A stretch of DNA of 64,000 nt from Actinosynnema pretiosum (lineage in GTDB: Bacteria; Actinomycetota; Actinomycetes; Mycobacteriales; Pseudonocardiaceae): assembly GCF_024171695.1 (NCBI RefSeq), contig NZ_JAMTCF010000006.1, positions 62,001 to 126,000 on the forward strand, written 5' to 3'. The position numbers and the translations under genes are program-made. The notes under the pieces were generated by a model. That model saw only the letters and a list, made by a program, of their open reading frames with translations. It searched no databases and was not told the DNA's origin. This document shows positions 9,839-17,798 of this stretch, piece by piece; the first letter of the stretch is position 1; each line of letters opens with the position of its first letter.

Positions 9839-10486
9839 CCCGCGACCGGAAGGCGCTCCCCGCCGAATCGGTGGCCCACGTGGTCACCGTGCTCGCTATG
9901 CCCCGACCCCACGGACACCCGCCACGCGGGCCTGGACGTGCTGCGCGAGGTGTGCAACGAGGCCTCACCGGTCCGCTTCGCGTGGGGCGTGCTCGACCTG
10001 CGAATCGCAGGCGGGATGCCCGCCAAGGACGTGTGGGCGCTGCTGTCACCGGACGTGCTCGGCGACGACGGAACCGTCGCGCGGCTCGTCCCGCTGATCA
10101 GGACGTGGCCCGGCCAGTCGCAGCACCATAACGCGGTCAACGGCCTGGACGTGCTCGCCCGCGTCGGCACGGACGTCGCGCTCATCGGCATCGCGCAGCG
10201 GGTCAAGTTCAAGGCGCTGGAGCAGCGCGTCACCGAGCGGATCTCGGACATCGCCGAGTGACTGGGCCTGACCGGCGAGCAGCTGGCCTGCCGGCTCGTG
10301 CCCACGTTCGACCTCGACGAGGAATCGGCACTGCTGCTCGACTACGGGCCGCGCCTGTTCAGCGTCGGCTTCGACGAGGCGCTGCGGCCGTTCGTGCTCG
10401 ACGAGCACGGCAAGCGGCTCAAGGCGCTGCCCAAGCCCGGCGCGAAGGACGACGCGGCGAAGTCGCCCGCCGAGACCGAGCGGTTG
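9835..10486 (+). pseudogene. Broken DUF4132-type gene (frameshift plus in-frame stop)
   Basis: Three pieces read as one DUF4132-like C-terminal region. Frame 1 gives LMTRDRKALPAESVAHVV and continues to about 9920; frame 2 then gives LREVCNEASPVRFAWGVLD... DVWALL... GLDVLARVGTDVALIGIAQ up to a TGA at 10259-10261. The same frame resumes with LTGEQLACRLVPTFDLD, LLDYGPRLFSVGFDE and FVLDEHGKRLKALPKPGAKDD, motifs I associate with DUF4132 proteins. The family usually continues for over a hundred residues after this point, so the gene is also truncated at its 3' end. Function of the family is poorly known. Two independent lesions and the truncation make this a clear pseudogene. Confidence 0.72.
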
Positions 10487-10495
10487 ACGCGCGAG

Positions 10496-10523
10496 GGGCG
10501 GGGCACTCTCGGGCACCCCGCCC
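10496..10523. terminator. Hairpin between the DUF4132 relic and the CPBP gene
   Basis: GGGCGGGG (10496-10503) pairs with CCCCGCCC (10516-10523) around a 12-nt loop. It lies just beyond the stop of the minus-strand CPBP gene and could terminate it; no strong T-run. Confidence 0.4.
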
Positions 10524-10533
10524 TTCCGGCCCG

Positions 10534-11454
10534 TCACGCCTGGGCCGGTTCCCACTTGCCCTCGACGGCCTCGGGACGCCGGTACCCGAGCCTGCCCCTG
10601 GTCACGACCAGCAGCACCAGCGTCGCCGTGCCGCCCGCGAGCAGGATGACGATCCCGGAGCTGCCGTGGCCCGCGACCTGGTCCTCGGGCACCATCGACG
10701 GCCACACCAGCGAGAAGTAGCTGTTCACGCCGCTGTGCAGGATCATCGCCAGCGGCAGGCTCTCCCCGGTGCGGTTGAACACCCACGTCATCACGAAGCT
10801 GATCGTCGTCGCGCCCGCCACGAACAGCGCGATGGTCTGCGTCGAGGAGTCGCGGGCGCCCCAGTCGGTGAAGAACAGCGGCAGGTGCCACAGGCCCCAG
10901 ATCGGGCCGAGCAGCACGTTGCCCAGCAGCGGACCCAGCTTCGGCTGGAGGTGCGGCAGCGCGTAGTCCCGCCAGCCCGGCTCCTCGGCCAGGCCGGTGG
11001 TGAGCACCTGGAGCAGCAGCATCGGCAGGTAGGCGACGAGGACCATCACGGGCGGCATGGTCAGCGAACCCCGGTCCTCGGCCACGGCGAACGTGGTGAC
11101 CGCCAGCACCAGCGGCACGCCGAGGATGACGCCGACGTACCACCGCCAGTTCACGTTCCAGCGGGTGAGCCTGCCCGCCCACCGGCGAAGTCCCGGCCTG
11201 CCCTCGCCCGCCGCCGTGCACAGGAACGCCGCGCCCAGCGGGCCGAGGTAGGCGCCCGGCAGCACACCGGCCAGCTGCGAGGTGCCCAGGATCTCGGGGA
11301 AGGCGAAGTCCCACACCCCGACGCCGTTGCGGGACAGGACGTACGGGGTCCACGCGAGCCAGCTCAGCACGAACGACAGCACGAAGAACGCGCTGATCGG
11401 GTGCCGGGCGAGCACGCCGCGCAGCCCGCTCGACTGGTCGGGGACGGTGTCCAC
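10534..11454 (-). CDS. CPBP-family intramembrane metalloprotease
   Basis: 306 residues from GTG 11454, chosen because AAGGAGGA sits 7 nt upstream; the frame is open further up but that part has no domain. The protein is polytopic, with about eight hydrophobic segments. It carries the CPBP (Abi/CaaX-protease) motifs: EEPGWRDY (paired glutamates plus arginine), then WGLWHLPLF with a conserved histidine, and later HSGVNSY with another metal-binding histidine. These enzymes cleave membrane or prenylated substrates; in bacteria some are immunity or bacteriocin-related proteins, but the substrate here is unknown. It is the only intact gene between the two pseudogenes flanking it. Confidence 0.88.
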   Translation of the reverse strand: MDTVPDQSSGLRGVLARHPISAFFVLSFVLSWLAWTPYVLSRNGVGVWDFAFPEILGTSQLAGVLPGAYLGPLGAAFLCTAAGEGRPGLRRWAGRLTRWNVNWRWYVGVILGVPLVLAVTTFAVAEDRGSLTMPPVMVLVAYLPMLLLQVLTTGLAEEPGWRDYALPHLQPKLGPLLGNVLLGPIWGLWHLPLFFTDWGARDSSTQTIALFVAGATTISFVMTWVFNRTGESLPLAMILHSGVNSYFSLVWPSMVPEDQVAGHGSSGIVILLAGGTATLVLLVVTRGRLGYRRPEAVEGKWEPAQA

Positions 11455-11937
11455 GGGCACTCCTCCTTCGTTGTCCGACAAGGGGAGCGGCGCCGTCCGC
11501 GATCCACTGAGGACGGTCTGGGGAACCGGGGAGGGGGGCGGCGCCGCATGGCCAACGCTAGGGGCGTGGCGGGGCGGGCACGATCCCGCAGAGCACACCA
11601 CTCGCGGTACAGCCCGCTATACCCCACCCCGCCCGCTTCCCGACAGGCTGGAGAACCGCGCCGCCATCCGGCCCCGCGGTTCCGGGAGTTGTTCGAGCAA
11701 CGGGTCGCGGTGCACCGTCTTCGCCACCCCGGAGTCGCGGTCCTTCACGGTGGGCAGCATCGGGCGGGACCAGCCGGCGGACCACGCGGAGCGGAGCGGT
11801 GCGGCGAGCCGGTGGCCGAGGCCGAGCAGTGGTTGAGCCCGAATCCGGAGTGGAGGGGCGCGCCACGCGGCGCTCACCGACCGGTCACCAGATCCTGACT
11901 CGGCGGCCGTCTCGTCGCTCCTCGGGCCGGTGGGACG
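11455..11937. other. Gene-free stretch upstream of the CPBP gene
   Basis: About 480 bp without a supportable gene. A TAGCGT-type -10 element for the CPBP gene is visible near 11560 (minus strand, CCTAGCGTTGG). A minus-strand frame around 11617-11877 has locally protein-like text (LPTVKDRDSGVAKTVHRD) that may be a relic of a decayed gene, but I cannot assign it. Confidence 0.3.
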
Positions 11938-12450
11938 TCAGTCGTCCGTACCGACCAGCAGGGTGACTTTCCCGGCCACGCGGTCGATGGCGACGAACTC
12001 GTGGAACTCGTCGTGCACACCACCTCAGTCGTGGAACGCCCCCCTGCCCAGGTCTTTGAGGCGGTACAGGCTGGTCGCCTTTCCGAAGACCTCGTCGAAC
12101 AGTACCGCCAGCGCGTCCAAGAGCGGGGGTGGCGCGGGGGCGAAACGGCGTGTCCACGACGCCAACTCCTCGATCACGGCATTTTTGTTCACCGCTTCGT
12201 ACGCTTCCACGGTGATGCTCTTCAGCAAGTAGGGGCCGTGCCGTTGCCCCTCCGGTTCGACACCGCCACCGGCGTAAGCGTCACGAAAATGCTCGTGATC
12301 GATCAGCGCCCGCACCACCTGCCAATCGGTCGCATCTGCGTCGACCAACTCGAAGCGCTTTTCCAGGACCCACCGAAAAGCGTGGCCGTGCGGACGCTCC
12401 CAGGCGAAATGTCGAAAGTTCACGAATTTATCGTATTCGTATTCGATCAT
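11938..12450 (-). pseudogene. Unknown protein gene interrupted by a single in-frame TGA
   Basis: From ATG 12450 the frame reads 141 codons (MIEYEYDKFVNFRHFAWERPH ... LYRLKDLGRGAFHD), meets TGA at 12027-12025, then continues in the same frame with GGVHDEFHEFVAIDRVAGKV and TLLVGTDD to a TGA at 11940-11938. The text on both sides is equally protein-like, with acidic/aromatic composition, and no frame change is needed; a TGG-to-TGA change of one tryptophan explains it. I do not recognise the family. The region just upstream is AT-richer than the rest of the window, consistent with acquired DNA. Its neighbours are decayed genes, so genuine inactivation is more likely than a sequencing error, but the lesion is minimal. 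Confidence 0.55.
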
Positions 12451-12584
12451 GTGCCAGAACTTGCTCGTGACATTTTCTGCGCGCTTTCACTTTTTAGGGG
12501 TGTGAACTTTTGGGAAATCACCATCCGATGTGGACATTACGCCCCTTTTTGACGCCGGGCTTGTTGATGTCGATCGTGGTACCA

Positions 12585-12872
12585 TCACTGCCCGACTCTG
12601 GCCGTCACTGGACCGTTTTCATCGTGATGTCTCAGGTCACGGTACAGGCTGAGCAGCGGAGGCGTGGCGAGCGGCGCCCTCAGCAAAACAGCGAACCTTT
12701 TTCGCCTTGACTGGAGGCGGGTCTCGATGTGGCGCAGGACGAGGATGGCCGCGACGACCATGGTGGCCCGACGCGGGCAGCAGCGCAGCTTGGCCAGGAC
12801 TTTCCAGTCCTTGAGCAGCGAGACGACATGTTCGCCGAATGCGCGGATGCGGACACGTGCCTGGTTGGACAT
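12585..12872 (-). pseudogene. C-terminal fragment of an IS5-type DDE transposase
   Basis: The frame starting at 12872 gives QARVRIRAFGEHVVSLLKDW and KVLAKLRCCPRRATMVVAAIL, matching the last part of IS5-group (DDE_Tnp_4-like) transposases (RxRxxGERxFxxLKxWxxLxxxRCSP). The catalytic core and N-terminus are missing: sequence before 12872 is unrelated. No terminal inverted repeats could be found, so this is an old insertion-sequence scar. It lies immediately upstream, on the other strand, of the broken toxin fragment at 12903, and the insertion may have truncated that toxin gene. Confidence 0.68.
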
Positions 12873-12902
12873 CGAACCTTGGATGAAAATGACTCATTCT
12901 GA

Positions 12903-13192
12903 CAGGAGGTCAAGGGAAAGGGCCTTGATGTTGTAATTCCAAATATTGGCAGCACCGGCCTCGATATGCGAAGGGAAGATGGGGAACCAATTTTAATCGG
13001 AGGCCCAGTAAAAGTGTCACACCCAAGCCTTTGCTTCGACTCGGTAGCGACCTGGAGGTTCTCAAGCATGCCGCCGGTGAGCATGACGCAAAGGTCATGG
13101 CATACTTCGATTAGGACACCCCGCAAGAGGTGCTCAATATTGTGGCGCGCTGGGGCGACGCCAAGAAAGTCCACATCTTCCCAAAGGAGTAA
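12903..13192 (+). pseudogene. Broken C-terminal toxin tip of a polymorphic toxin
   Basis: Two frames are needed. Frame from 12903: QEVKGKGLDVVIPNIGSTG and LDMRREDGEPILIGGPVK. After a frameshift near 13020: KPLLRLGSDLEVLKHAAGEH, DAKVMAYFD, a TAG, then DTPQEVLNIVARWGDAKKVH ending IFPKE at TAA 13190. This pattern (GKGxDV-I... I-IGGP.K... LG.DL..LK..A... A.AYFD..TP.EVL.IA...G...V.IFP.E) resembles a toxin tip I associate with RHS/contact-dependent effectors. The 5' delivery part is absent. It ends 5 bp before the start of the intact gene at 13198, the usual toxin-immunity order. Confidence 0.65.
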
Positions 13193-13197
13193 AGTTC

Positions 13198-13902
13198 GTG
13201 TCGGATGGATTTATGGAGGTCTACCAGACAGGCTGGTCTGCGGAGCGGGCGGCGGCGCGGGTCGCAGCCCTCGAGGCGGCAGGCGCGGTCATGGCGAACC
13301 CAGTAGGGGTGATCCTCACCGGTGACTACGACGATCAAGGTGAGCCGATTCCCGTGCAACGGGAAGAGGTTGTGCGGCGATTGGCGCTCCAGGACCGGGA
13401 GAGCCAGTACGTGGTCTGGTGGCTGGGGCCGTACGACAGTTTCTCGTACACGGTGTACCAGGTGACGCCGGAGGTGGTCTTGGAGCAGTTCTCCCTGCCT
13501 GGTTCAGGCTGGGTGGTGCTGACGAACATTCCCGAGGAGCAGCACCCGGTGGTGATGCATACCTTCCAACTGGACAACGGCGAGGTGATCCTCGTGGGCA
13601 CGTACGACGAGTACCGGCCCGAGGTGAGCGAGGAGGACATGATCAAGTTCGTGTTGAACCAGGTGGACCTGATCGAGCCCTCGGTGGTGGGACTGTCCAT
13701 CGATCCGCTGGGACGCACGCACGACGAGTTCGACATGGGCGAGGTCGTCCTGGGAGGCGACGAGGCCGTCACCTTCCGGCCGCGAACGCTGCTCCTCCTG
13801 CCCGAGGTGGCGGTCAAGCACCCGGAGTTGGACGACTGGGAGCGCCGCCCGTACGGGCGGTTCACCGCCTTCGGTTCAGTCGAGGACCTGCACCAGCGCT
13901 AA
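13198..13902 (+). CDS. Candidate immunity protein for the broken toxin tip
   Basis: 234 residues from GTG 13198, with AAAGGAG 8 nt upstream overlapping the end of the toxin relic. Acidic (many D/E), soluble, no signal peptide or membrane segment. I do not recognise the family from motifs. Its place directly behind a polymorphic-toxin C-terminus, on the same strand and with a shared ribosome site, is the classical position of the cognate immunity gene. The reading frame and codon use are intact although the toxin is dead, so it may be kept as an orphan immunity gene against kin that still make the toxin (inference). Confidence 0.7.
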   Translation: MSDGFMEVYQTGWSAERAAARVAALEAAGAVMANPVGVILTGDYDDQGEPIPVQREEVVRRLALQDRESQYVVWWLGPYDSFSYTVYQVTPEVVLEQFSLPGSGWVVLTNIPEEQHPVVMHTFQLDNGEVILVGTYDEYRPEVSEEDMIKFVLNQVDLIEPSVVGLSIDPLGRTHDEFDMGEVVLGGDEAVTFRPRTLLLLPEVAVKHPELDDWERRPYGRFTAFGSVEDLHQR

Positions 13903-14370
13903 CCCGCTCAATCCGGTCAGGGAAGCGACAGGAACAACTCCTCCCGCGACCAGCGCCGAGCCCGTCGGCGAAGGCCAGCCCTTGGTGCAGGGTGTTCTTC
14001 ATGAGGTTGGGCCAGGTCTGGCCCCCTCGTTGCGCACCAGGGTCGAGGTGTCCCCGGCGAGCACGAGTAGGTGTGCACGTCGACCATGCCGAGGTTGCGG
14101 ACGGTGGCGATCACGATGTCCACGAGGTGCTTGCCCTCGTTCCCACGATGGTCGTGGTGCCCCGCCTGCTGCCGGTGACACCGGTCTCGGGGCCCGAGCT
14201 GCTCGCGGTCACGCACCGCGTGACCGCGCGGCTGCCACGGCTCGACCGAGACCCGTAGCGGGGCTACCCAGGCGCACGCCGACGACATCGCCTCCTGGAT
14301 CAGCGAGCGGCTGGGCATGCTGATGCCCAGCGGCAAGCTGGTCGTAAAGTAGCCGTCGACACCTTCAGCC
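13903..14370. other. Decayed stretch after the immunity gene
   Basis: No complete gene. Two protein-like scraps are visible. On the minus strand around 13980-14070, text resembling TLVRN...GGQTWPNLMKNTLHQGLAFADG is split over two frames. On the plus strand, a frame ending at TAG 14348 reads ATQAHADDIASWISERLGML and MPSGKLVVK. Neither is assignable. The second is followed at once by a strong terminator, so it is probably the 3' end of a once-real gene. Confidence 0.4.
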
Positions 14371-14406
14371 CGTGGGGCCGCACCCGGAACGGGGTGCGGC
14401 CCCACG
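14371..14406 (+). terminator. Strong rho-independent terminator
   Basis: CGTGGGGCCGCACCC (14371-14385) is exactly complementary to GGGTGCGGCCCCACG (14392-14406), 15 bp with a 6-nt loop, followed by TCGTTTT. This is the most classical terminator in the window. It sits 22 bp after the stop of a decayed plus-strand reading frame. Confidence 0.8.
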
Positions 14407-14560
14407 TCGTTTTCTCGGCGGGGAAGGCCGGACTCGGCCGGGGTACGGCAAGCCGGACGCTGCTGGTCTGCTCACCACCTCGATGGGCAACGGTCCGCAC
14501 CGATCACCTGCTCCACGCCAAGATCATCGACTGTGGCAACTCGCCGTCACGGGACAACCT

Positions 14561-15243
14561 TCAGCCTCGCAGGATCTCCCTTACCCGCGCAGCGGCCTTC
14601 GTGGCCGTCTCGTCCGCAGGTTCACCCGCGATTGCGGCGAACTCGGCTTTTTCCAGAACACGCCAGATCTCGCCCATCCGCGGCAGCGACGGCATCGGGT
14701 CGGCGTTCTCACAGATCGGGTGCAAAGCTTCTGGCAGCGGGTCGACGGCAGGTTCCCTGCGCAGCGCGGTCGGCGCACCGGCACTCCTGGACAACGCGTT
14801 CATCACGTACTCGTGGGTGAGGTAGTCCGCGAACAGGTCCTGGGCGACGACCTTGTGCTTCGCGCCCTTCCTGATGATGGAACCGTGCACCAGGCTGAAC
14901 CCGCGTGCGGGGGCACCTCCCAGGAACGGGGGGGGACCGGCCCCACCGCGAGGGTGGGGAACACGCCGTTCACCTTGAGGAACGCGTCCGAGGTGCTGAT
15001 CAAGTAGGGCGTCCTGCCTGCCAGGAAGAGGTTCGCTGCCTCTTCCGCCCCTATCGAGCGGCGCGGCAGACCGCGACCCTTCTCGCCGAGTTCGCGCAGC
15101 TGCGCGAAAGCCCGCACGGACTCGGGGCTGTCCAAGCCGACAACGTCGGTTCGCGACTTCCCATCGGGTGATCGCTTGAAGAGCCACCCGCCCGCGCTGG
15201 TGAGCAGCGGTCAGATCTGGAAGGGATCTCCGCTAGCGCCCAC
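14561..15243 (-). pseudogene. Broken extracellular sugar-binding protein gene (MalE-like)
   Basis: Minus-strand pieces of an ABC-importer solute-binding protein. First GDPFQI, TGA (15213-15211), PLLTSAGGWLFKRSPDG and VVGLDSPESVRAFAQLRELG; then RRSIGAEEAANLFLAGRTPY, LISTSDAFLKVNGVF and AVGPVPP. A frameshift falls near 14935, at a run of eight G. The other frame continues RGFSLVHGSIIRKGAKHK, VVAQDLFADYLTHEYVMNAL and PMPSLPRMGEIW to the stop at 14561. The order and motifs fit the C-terminal two-thirds of maltose/trehalose-type binding proteins. The N-terminus with its lipobox is missing, and no permease or ATPase genes are near. Clearly inactive. Confidence 0.72.
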
Positions 15244-15450
15244 ACGTTGCTGTTGCTCACGCTGCGCCGCGCTGATCCGGTGGCGGTCCGATTCGATGCG
15301 GTGCGTGCGGCGGTTCACCGCGACCGCCGAGGCCGCGAATATAAGGACGAAGATCGTCCCGAACTCGGAGATCCAGTCCGGAAAATCACCTGTCCCCCAT
15401 GCGGTAACAACTCCGTGGATCGGTGCGCCGTACTCAGGAATCGTGATTAA
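15211..15450 (-). pseudogene. Remnant of a small one-helix membrane protein
   Basis: A minus-strand frame reads ITIPEYGAPIHGVVTAWGTG, then DFPDWISEFGTIFVLIFAAS, a single hydrophobic segment, and a basic tail RRTHRIESDRHRISAAQREQ. It then runs in frame straight into the solute-binding-protein relic and stops at TGA 15211. There is no ATG, GTG or TTG start after the preceding stop. It resembles small actinobacterial proteins with one helix and an R/Q/E-rich tail, but may be an accidental join of two relics. Confidence 0.35.
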
Positions 15451-16070
15451 CCGGGTGTCCGTTACGGTGGTTCCACGGAAAAGACGACCTCACTCGGCCA
15501 CGCATGATCGGCACTCGTACTCGTGGCCGGAGTGCCCACGCCTGACCAGTGCGCCGAGATCAAGGAGTTCCCAAGCTCGCCGCGCCGCGGCATAGAGGCC
15601 GAGCGCACCCACCTGTTCTGTCTCGATGACGCTGTTCGCTGGCACCGGGCCTGCTCCTGAACATCTACACCGCGCCCAAGGGCACGCCAGCAGCAGATGG
15701 CCTGATCCTGTTGGAGACGTGGGCGGCGGACGGGGCCAGCCAAGCGACCTCGGCGGCCAGTCCGGTGTGGTCAGCCGCAGGTATCGGGTTCGTTCTGCCC
15801 CGGCGGCAGGAACGCCCAATAGACGTGCGGTGCGCGGATCTCGGCGTGGTGCTGTCGAGCGGGAGACCCACCGGGGCGCCCTCCGCTGGGTAGGTGCTGC
15901 TGGAGCAGGCGGGGCGGGCGAGGACGAGCCGAAACTTGTGCTCGCGGTGAAGGCGGACAGCGACGCGGATCTGCTGATGGCGGTCCTCGACGGGTTCGCG
16001 GCGCAGCGGGACGCGGTACCGGTGTCGAGTGGAACGAGCAGGTGGCGGTTGGCGGGGGTAGTGTGCCCCG
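15451..16070. other. Gene-free stretch with unassigned scraps
   Basis: About 620 bp with no supportable gene. A minus-strand frame ending near 15490 has protein-like text (EQVGALGLYAAARRAWELLD ... GHSGHEYECRSCVAE) and a plus-strand frame near 15930 reads EPKLVLAVKADSDADLLMAV. Both lack starts and partners and look like further decay products. Confidence 0.3.
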
Positions 16071-16643
16071 GTGCCCGACGAGGAACTGCTGCGCCGGTGG
16101 CAGGAGCGCTGGCCGGACTGCCCGCCCATCGGCTACGAACTGCGCCATGAGCGGGATCGGTGGGTGCGCTTTCACAGTTTGCCGGAGTCCAAGCGCTACC
16201 CGGACACCGAGGGTGAGTGGGTGGTCGTGCTGGACCGCTACAACACGGTCCTCGACGAGCTGTTCGCCGGTCTCGACGTCCACGTCGTCACATCGGACTG
16301 GTCCAGTGCCGCGACGCCGCCCGGACGCCCGCACGAACGAACGCGGTGGAACCCAGGGGCGCACCACTGGACCTCGATCCTCACCGATACGGATCCGGAC
16401 GATCCGGTCTACACGCACTTGTACGTGAGCCGGATCCCCTGGGAACGCGGCTGCGTCGACGCGCTGCTGCGCGCCGTCGCTGACGACGTCACTGCGGGAG
16501 TACTGATCACCGACGTCGATCTGCAGCGGGTCTACCACCCGTACGACGGCGGCGCGGACGTCGTCCTCACCACGAGCGCCGAGCGCGACCGACTGCGCGC
16601 GCGGCACGCGGATTGGCTCTCCGCGCACCCGGCGGGGCTGTAG
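16071..16643 (+). CDS. DUF3885-like protein
   Basis: 190 residues from GTG 16071. It has the pattern I know from DUF3885: PPIGYELR near the N-terminus, RWVRFHSLPESKRYPDTEGE, a middle tryptophan-rich region, then DDPVYTHLYVSRIPW, VADDVTAGVLITDVDLQRVY and HPYDGGADVVL, ending in RARHADWLSAHPAGL. Function is unknown; members turn up among immunity-type and stress genes. It is intact although everything for 2 kb before it is decayed. It is followed by about 245 bp without a gene; a short plus-strand frame there (16684-16818, GKRFAIHDTDPTGEEPAGMS) may be another relic. Confidence 0.8.
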   Translation: MPDEELLRRWQERWPDCPPIGYELRHERDRWVRFHSLPESKRYPDTEGEWVVVLDRYNTVLDELFAGLDVHVVTSDWSSAATPPGRPHERTRWNPGAHHWTSILTDTDPDDPVYTHLYVSRIPWERGCVDALLRAVADDVTAGVLITDVDLQRVYHPYDGGADVVLTTSAERDRLRARHADWLSAHPAGL

Positions 16644-16889
16644 AACCGCTCCTGAGCAGAGGGCGTTCGCGCGTTCGACGAGGGTGTCGGGCGTCGTGGA
16701 GGGGAAGCGCTTCGCGATCCACGACACCGATCCGACGGGTGAGGAGCCTGCGGGAATGAGCTTCTCCGAGGCGATTACGCAGATGCCCTGCGGCTTCTCA
16801 CCCGCCCGGATCCGGTGATTGGAATGGCGGGGAACTCCTCGGCGGTTCCGGCGCCGGGGACGATCAGGCGGCTTCGTGCTTGTCGCTGG

Positions 16890-17798
16890 TCACTTCCGCT
16901 GTCCGCGCGCGGTCGAGAGCACTCCGGTTGCCAGGTCGAGCATCTGGTCGACGTCGTCGGCGAGGTACATCAGGTCCACCAGGACGTGGCGGACCTCGGA
17001 CTCCGCTTCCACGCGTTTGATCAGGTCGGCCAGTTCCGCCACGGCGGTGTCGGAGCGGGTGGTCGGGTAGATGCGCAGGATCACGTCGATCTCGGCCGGG
17101 TCGCGGCCTGCTTTCTCCGCCAGGGCGCGGATCATCGCCCAGGGTTTGGTCACGGCCGTCTCGATGTCCGTGGTGCGGGGTGGGACCAGGGCTGGGAGCC
17201 AGCCGTCGGCTCGGGTCGCGACGCGGCGCATGGACGCGGGGGCGAAGGCCGCCAGGTAGATCGGCGGGCGGCGGATCGGTTTCAGGGCTGCTCGGGTGGC
17301 GGGGAGGGTCCAGTGCTTTCCTTGGTATTCGGCGGGATCCGCCGTCCAGAGCTGCTCCAGCACGTCCAGGGTCTCGTCCAGGCGGGCGCCGCGTTCGGAC
17401 ATCGGGACGTTCACGGCCTCGAACTCGTCCGGGGACCAGCCGACGCCGAAGCCGGGCACCAGGCGGCCTGCGCTGAGGACGTCGAGCGTGGTGAGGGCGC
17501 GGGCCAGGAGTGCGGGTGGGTACCAGGGGGCGTTGAGGACGTTGCTGCCGATCTGGACCCGCTCGGTTGCGGTGGCGGCTGCGGCCAGGAGGACGAACGG
17601 GTCCAGGACGGCGCGGAACTCGGGTGGGAAGTCCTCGCCGCCGTTGTGGCCTAGGGTGGGGTTGACCGGGGACAGCAGGCGATCGATCACCCAGAGGCTG
17701 TCGGCTCCTCGTTGTTCCAACTCGCGCGCGTACCTCGCTGCCTGCGGGGCTTGCCAGGCCACGTTTCCGGCCTGCGGCAGCGTGAATCCGATTTTCAC
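16890..17798 (-). CDS. LLM-class F420-dependent oxidoreductase
   Basis: 302 residues from GTG 17798. Luciferase-like (beta/alpha)8 protein: VKIGFTLPQAG at the N-terminus, then GADSLWVIDRLLSP, ATATERVQIGSNVLNAPWYPP, LSAGRLVPGFGVGWSPDEF and RRPPIYLAAFAP. These are the hallmarks of the actinobacterial F420-linked LLM family, which oxidises or reduces small molecules with coenzyme F420 or FMN. The start codon overlaps the stop of the upstream NmrA-like gene by four bases (GTGA), so the two are translationally coupled and probably act in one detoxification or redox step controlled by the TetR gene at 18754. Confidence 0.9.
   Translation of the reverse strand: MKIGFTLPQAGNVAWQAPQAARYARELEQRGADSLWVIDRLLSPVNPTLGHNGGEDFPPEFRAVLDPFVLLAAAATATERVQIGSNVLNAPWYPPALLARALTTLDVLSAGRLVPGFGVGWSPDEFEAVNVPMSERGARLDETLDVLEQLWTADPAEYQGKHWTLPATRAALKPIRRPPIYLAAFAPASMRRVATRADGWLPALVPPRTTDIETAVTKPWAMIRALAEKAGRDPAEIDVILRIYPTTRSDTAVAELADLIKRVEAESEVRHVLVDLMYLADDVDQMLDLATGVLSTARGQRK

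Noticed and set aside
11617..11877. Minus-strand 86-codon frame as a gene
   Set aside because: Some protein-like text but no ribosome site, no recognisable family and no conserved context.
14371..14406. Riboswitch-type structure
   Set aside because: A single perfect stem followed by TCGTTTT is a terminator; no additional stems or a downstream gene start fit a riboswitch.
10259..15213. UGA recoding (selenocysteine or suppression) to explain several in-frame TGA codons
   Set aside because: No SECIS-like element or selenoprotein family, and the same genes also carry frameshifts and truncations; ordinary decay is simpler.
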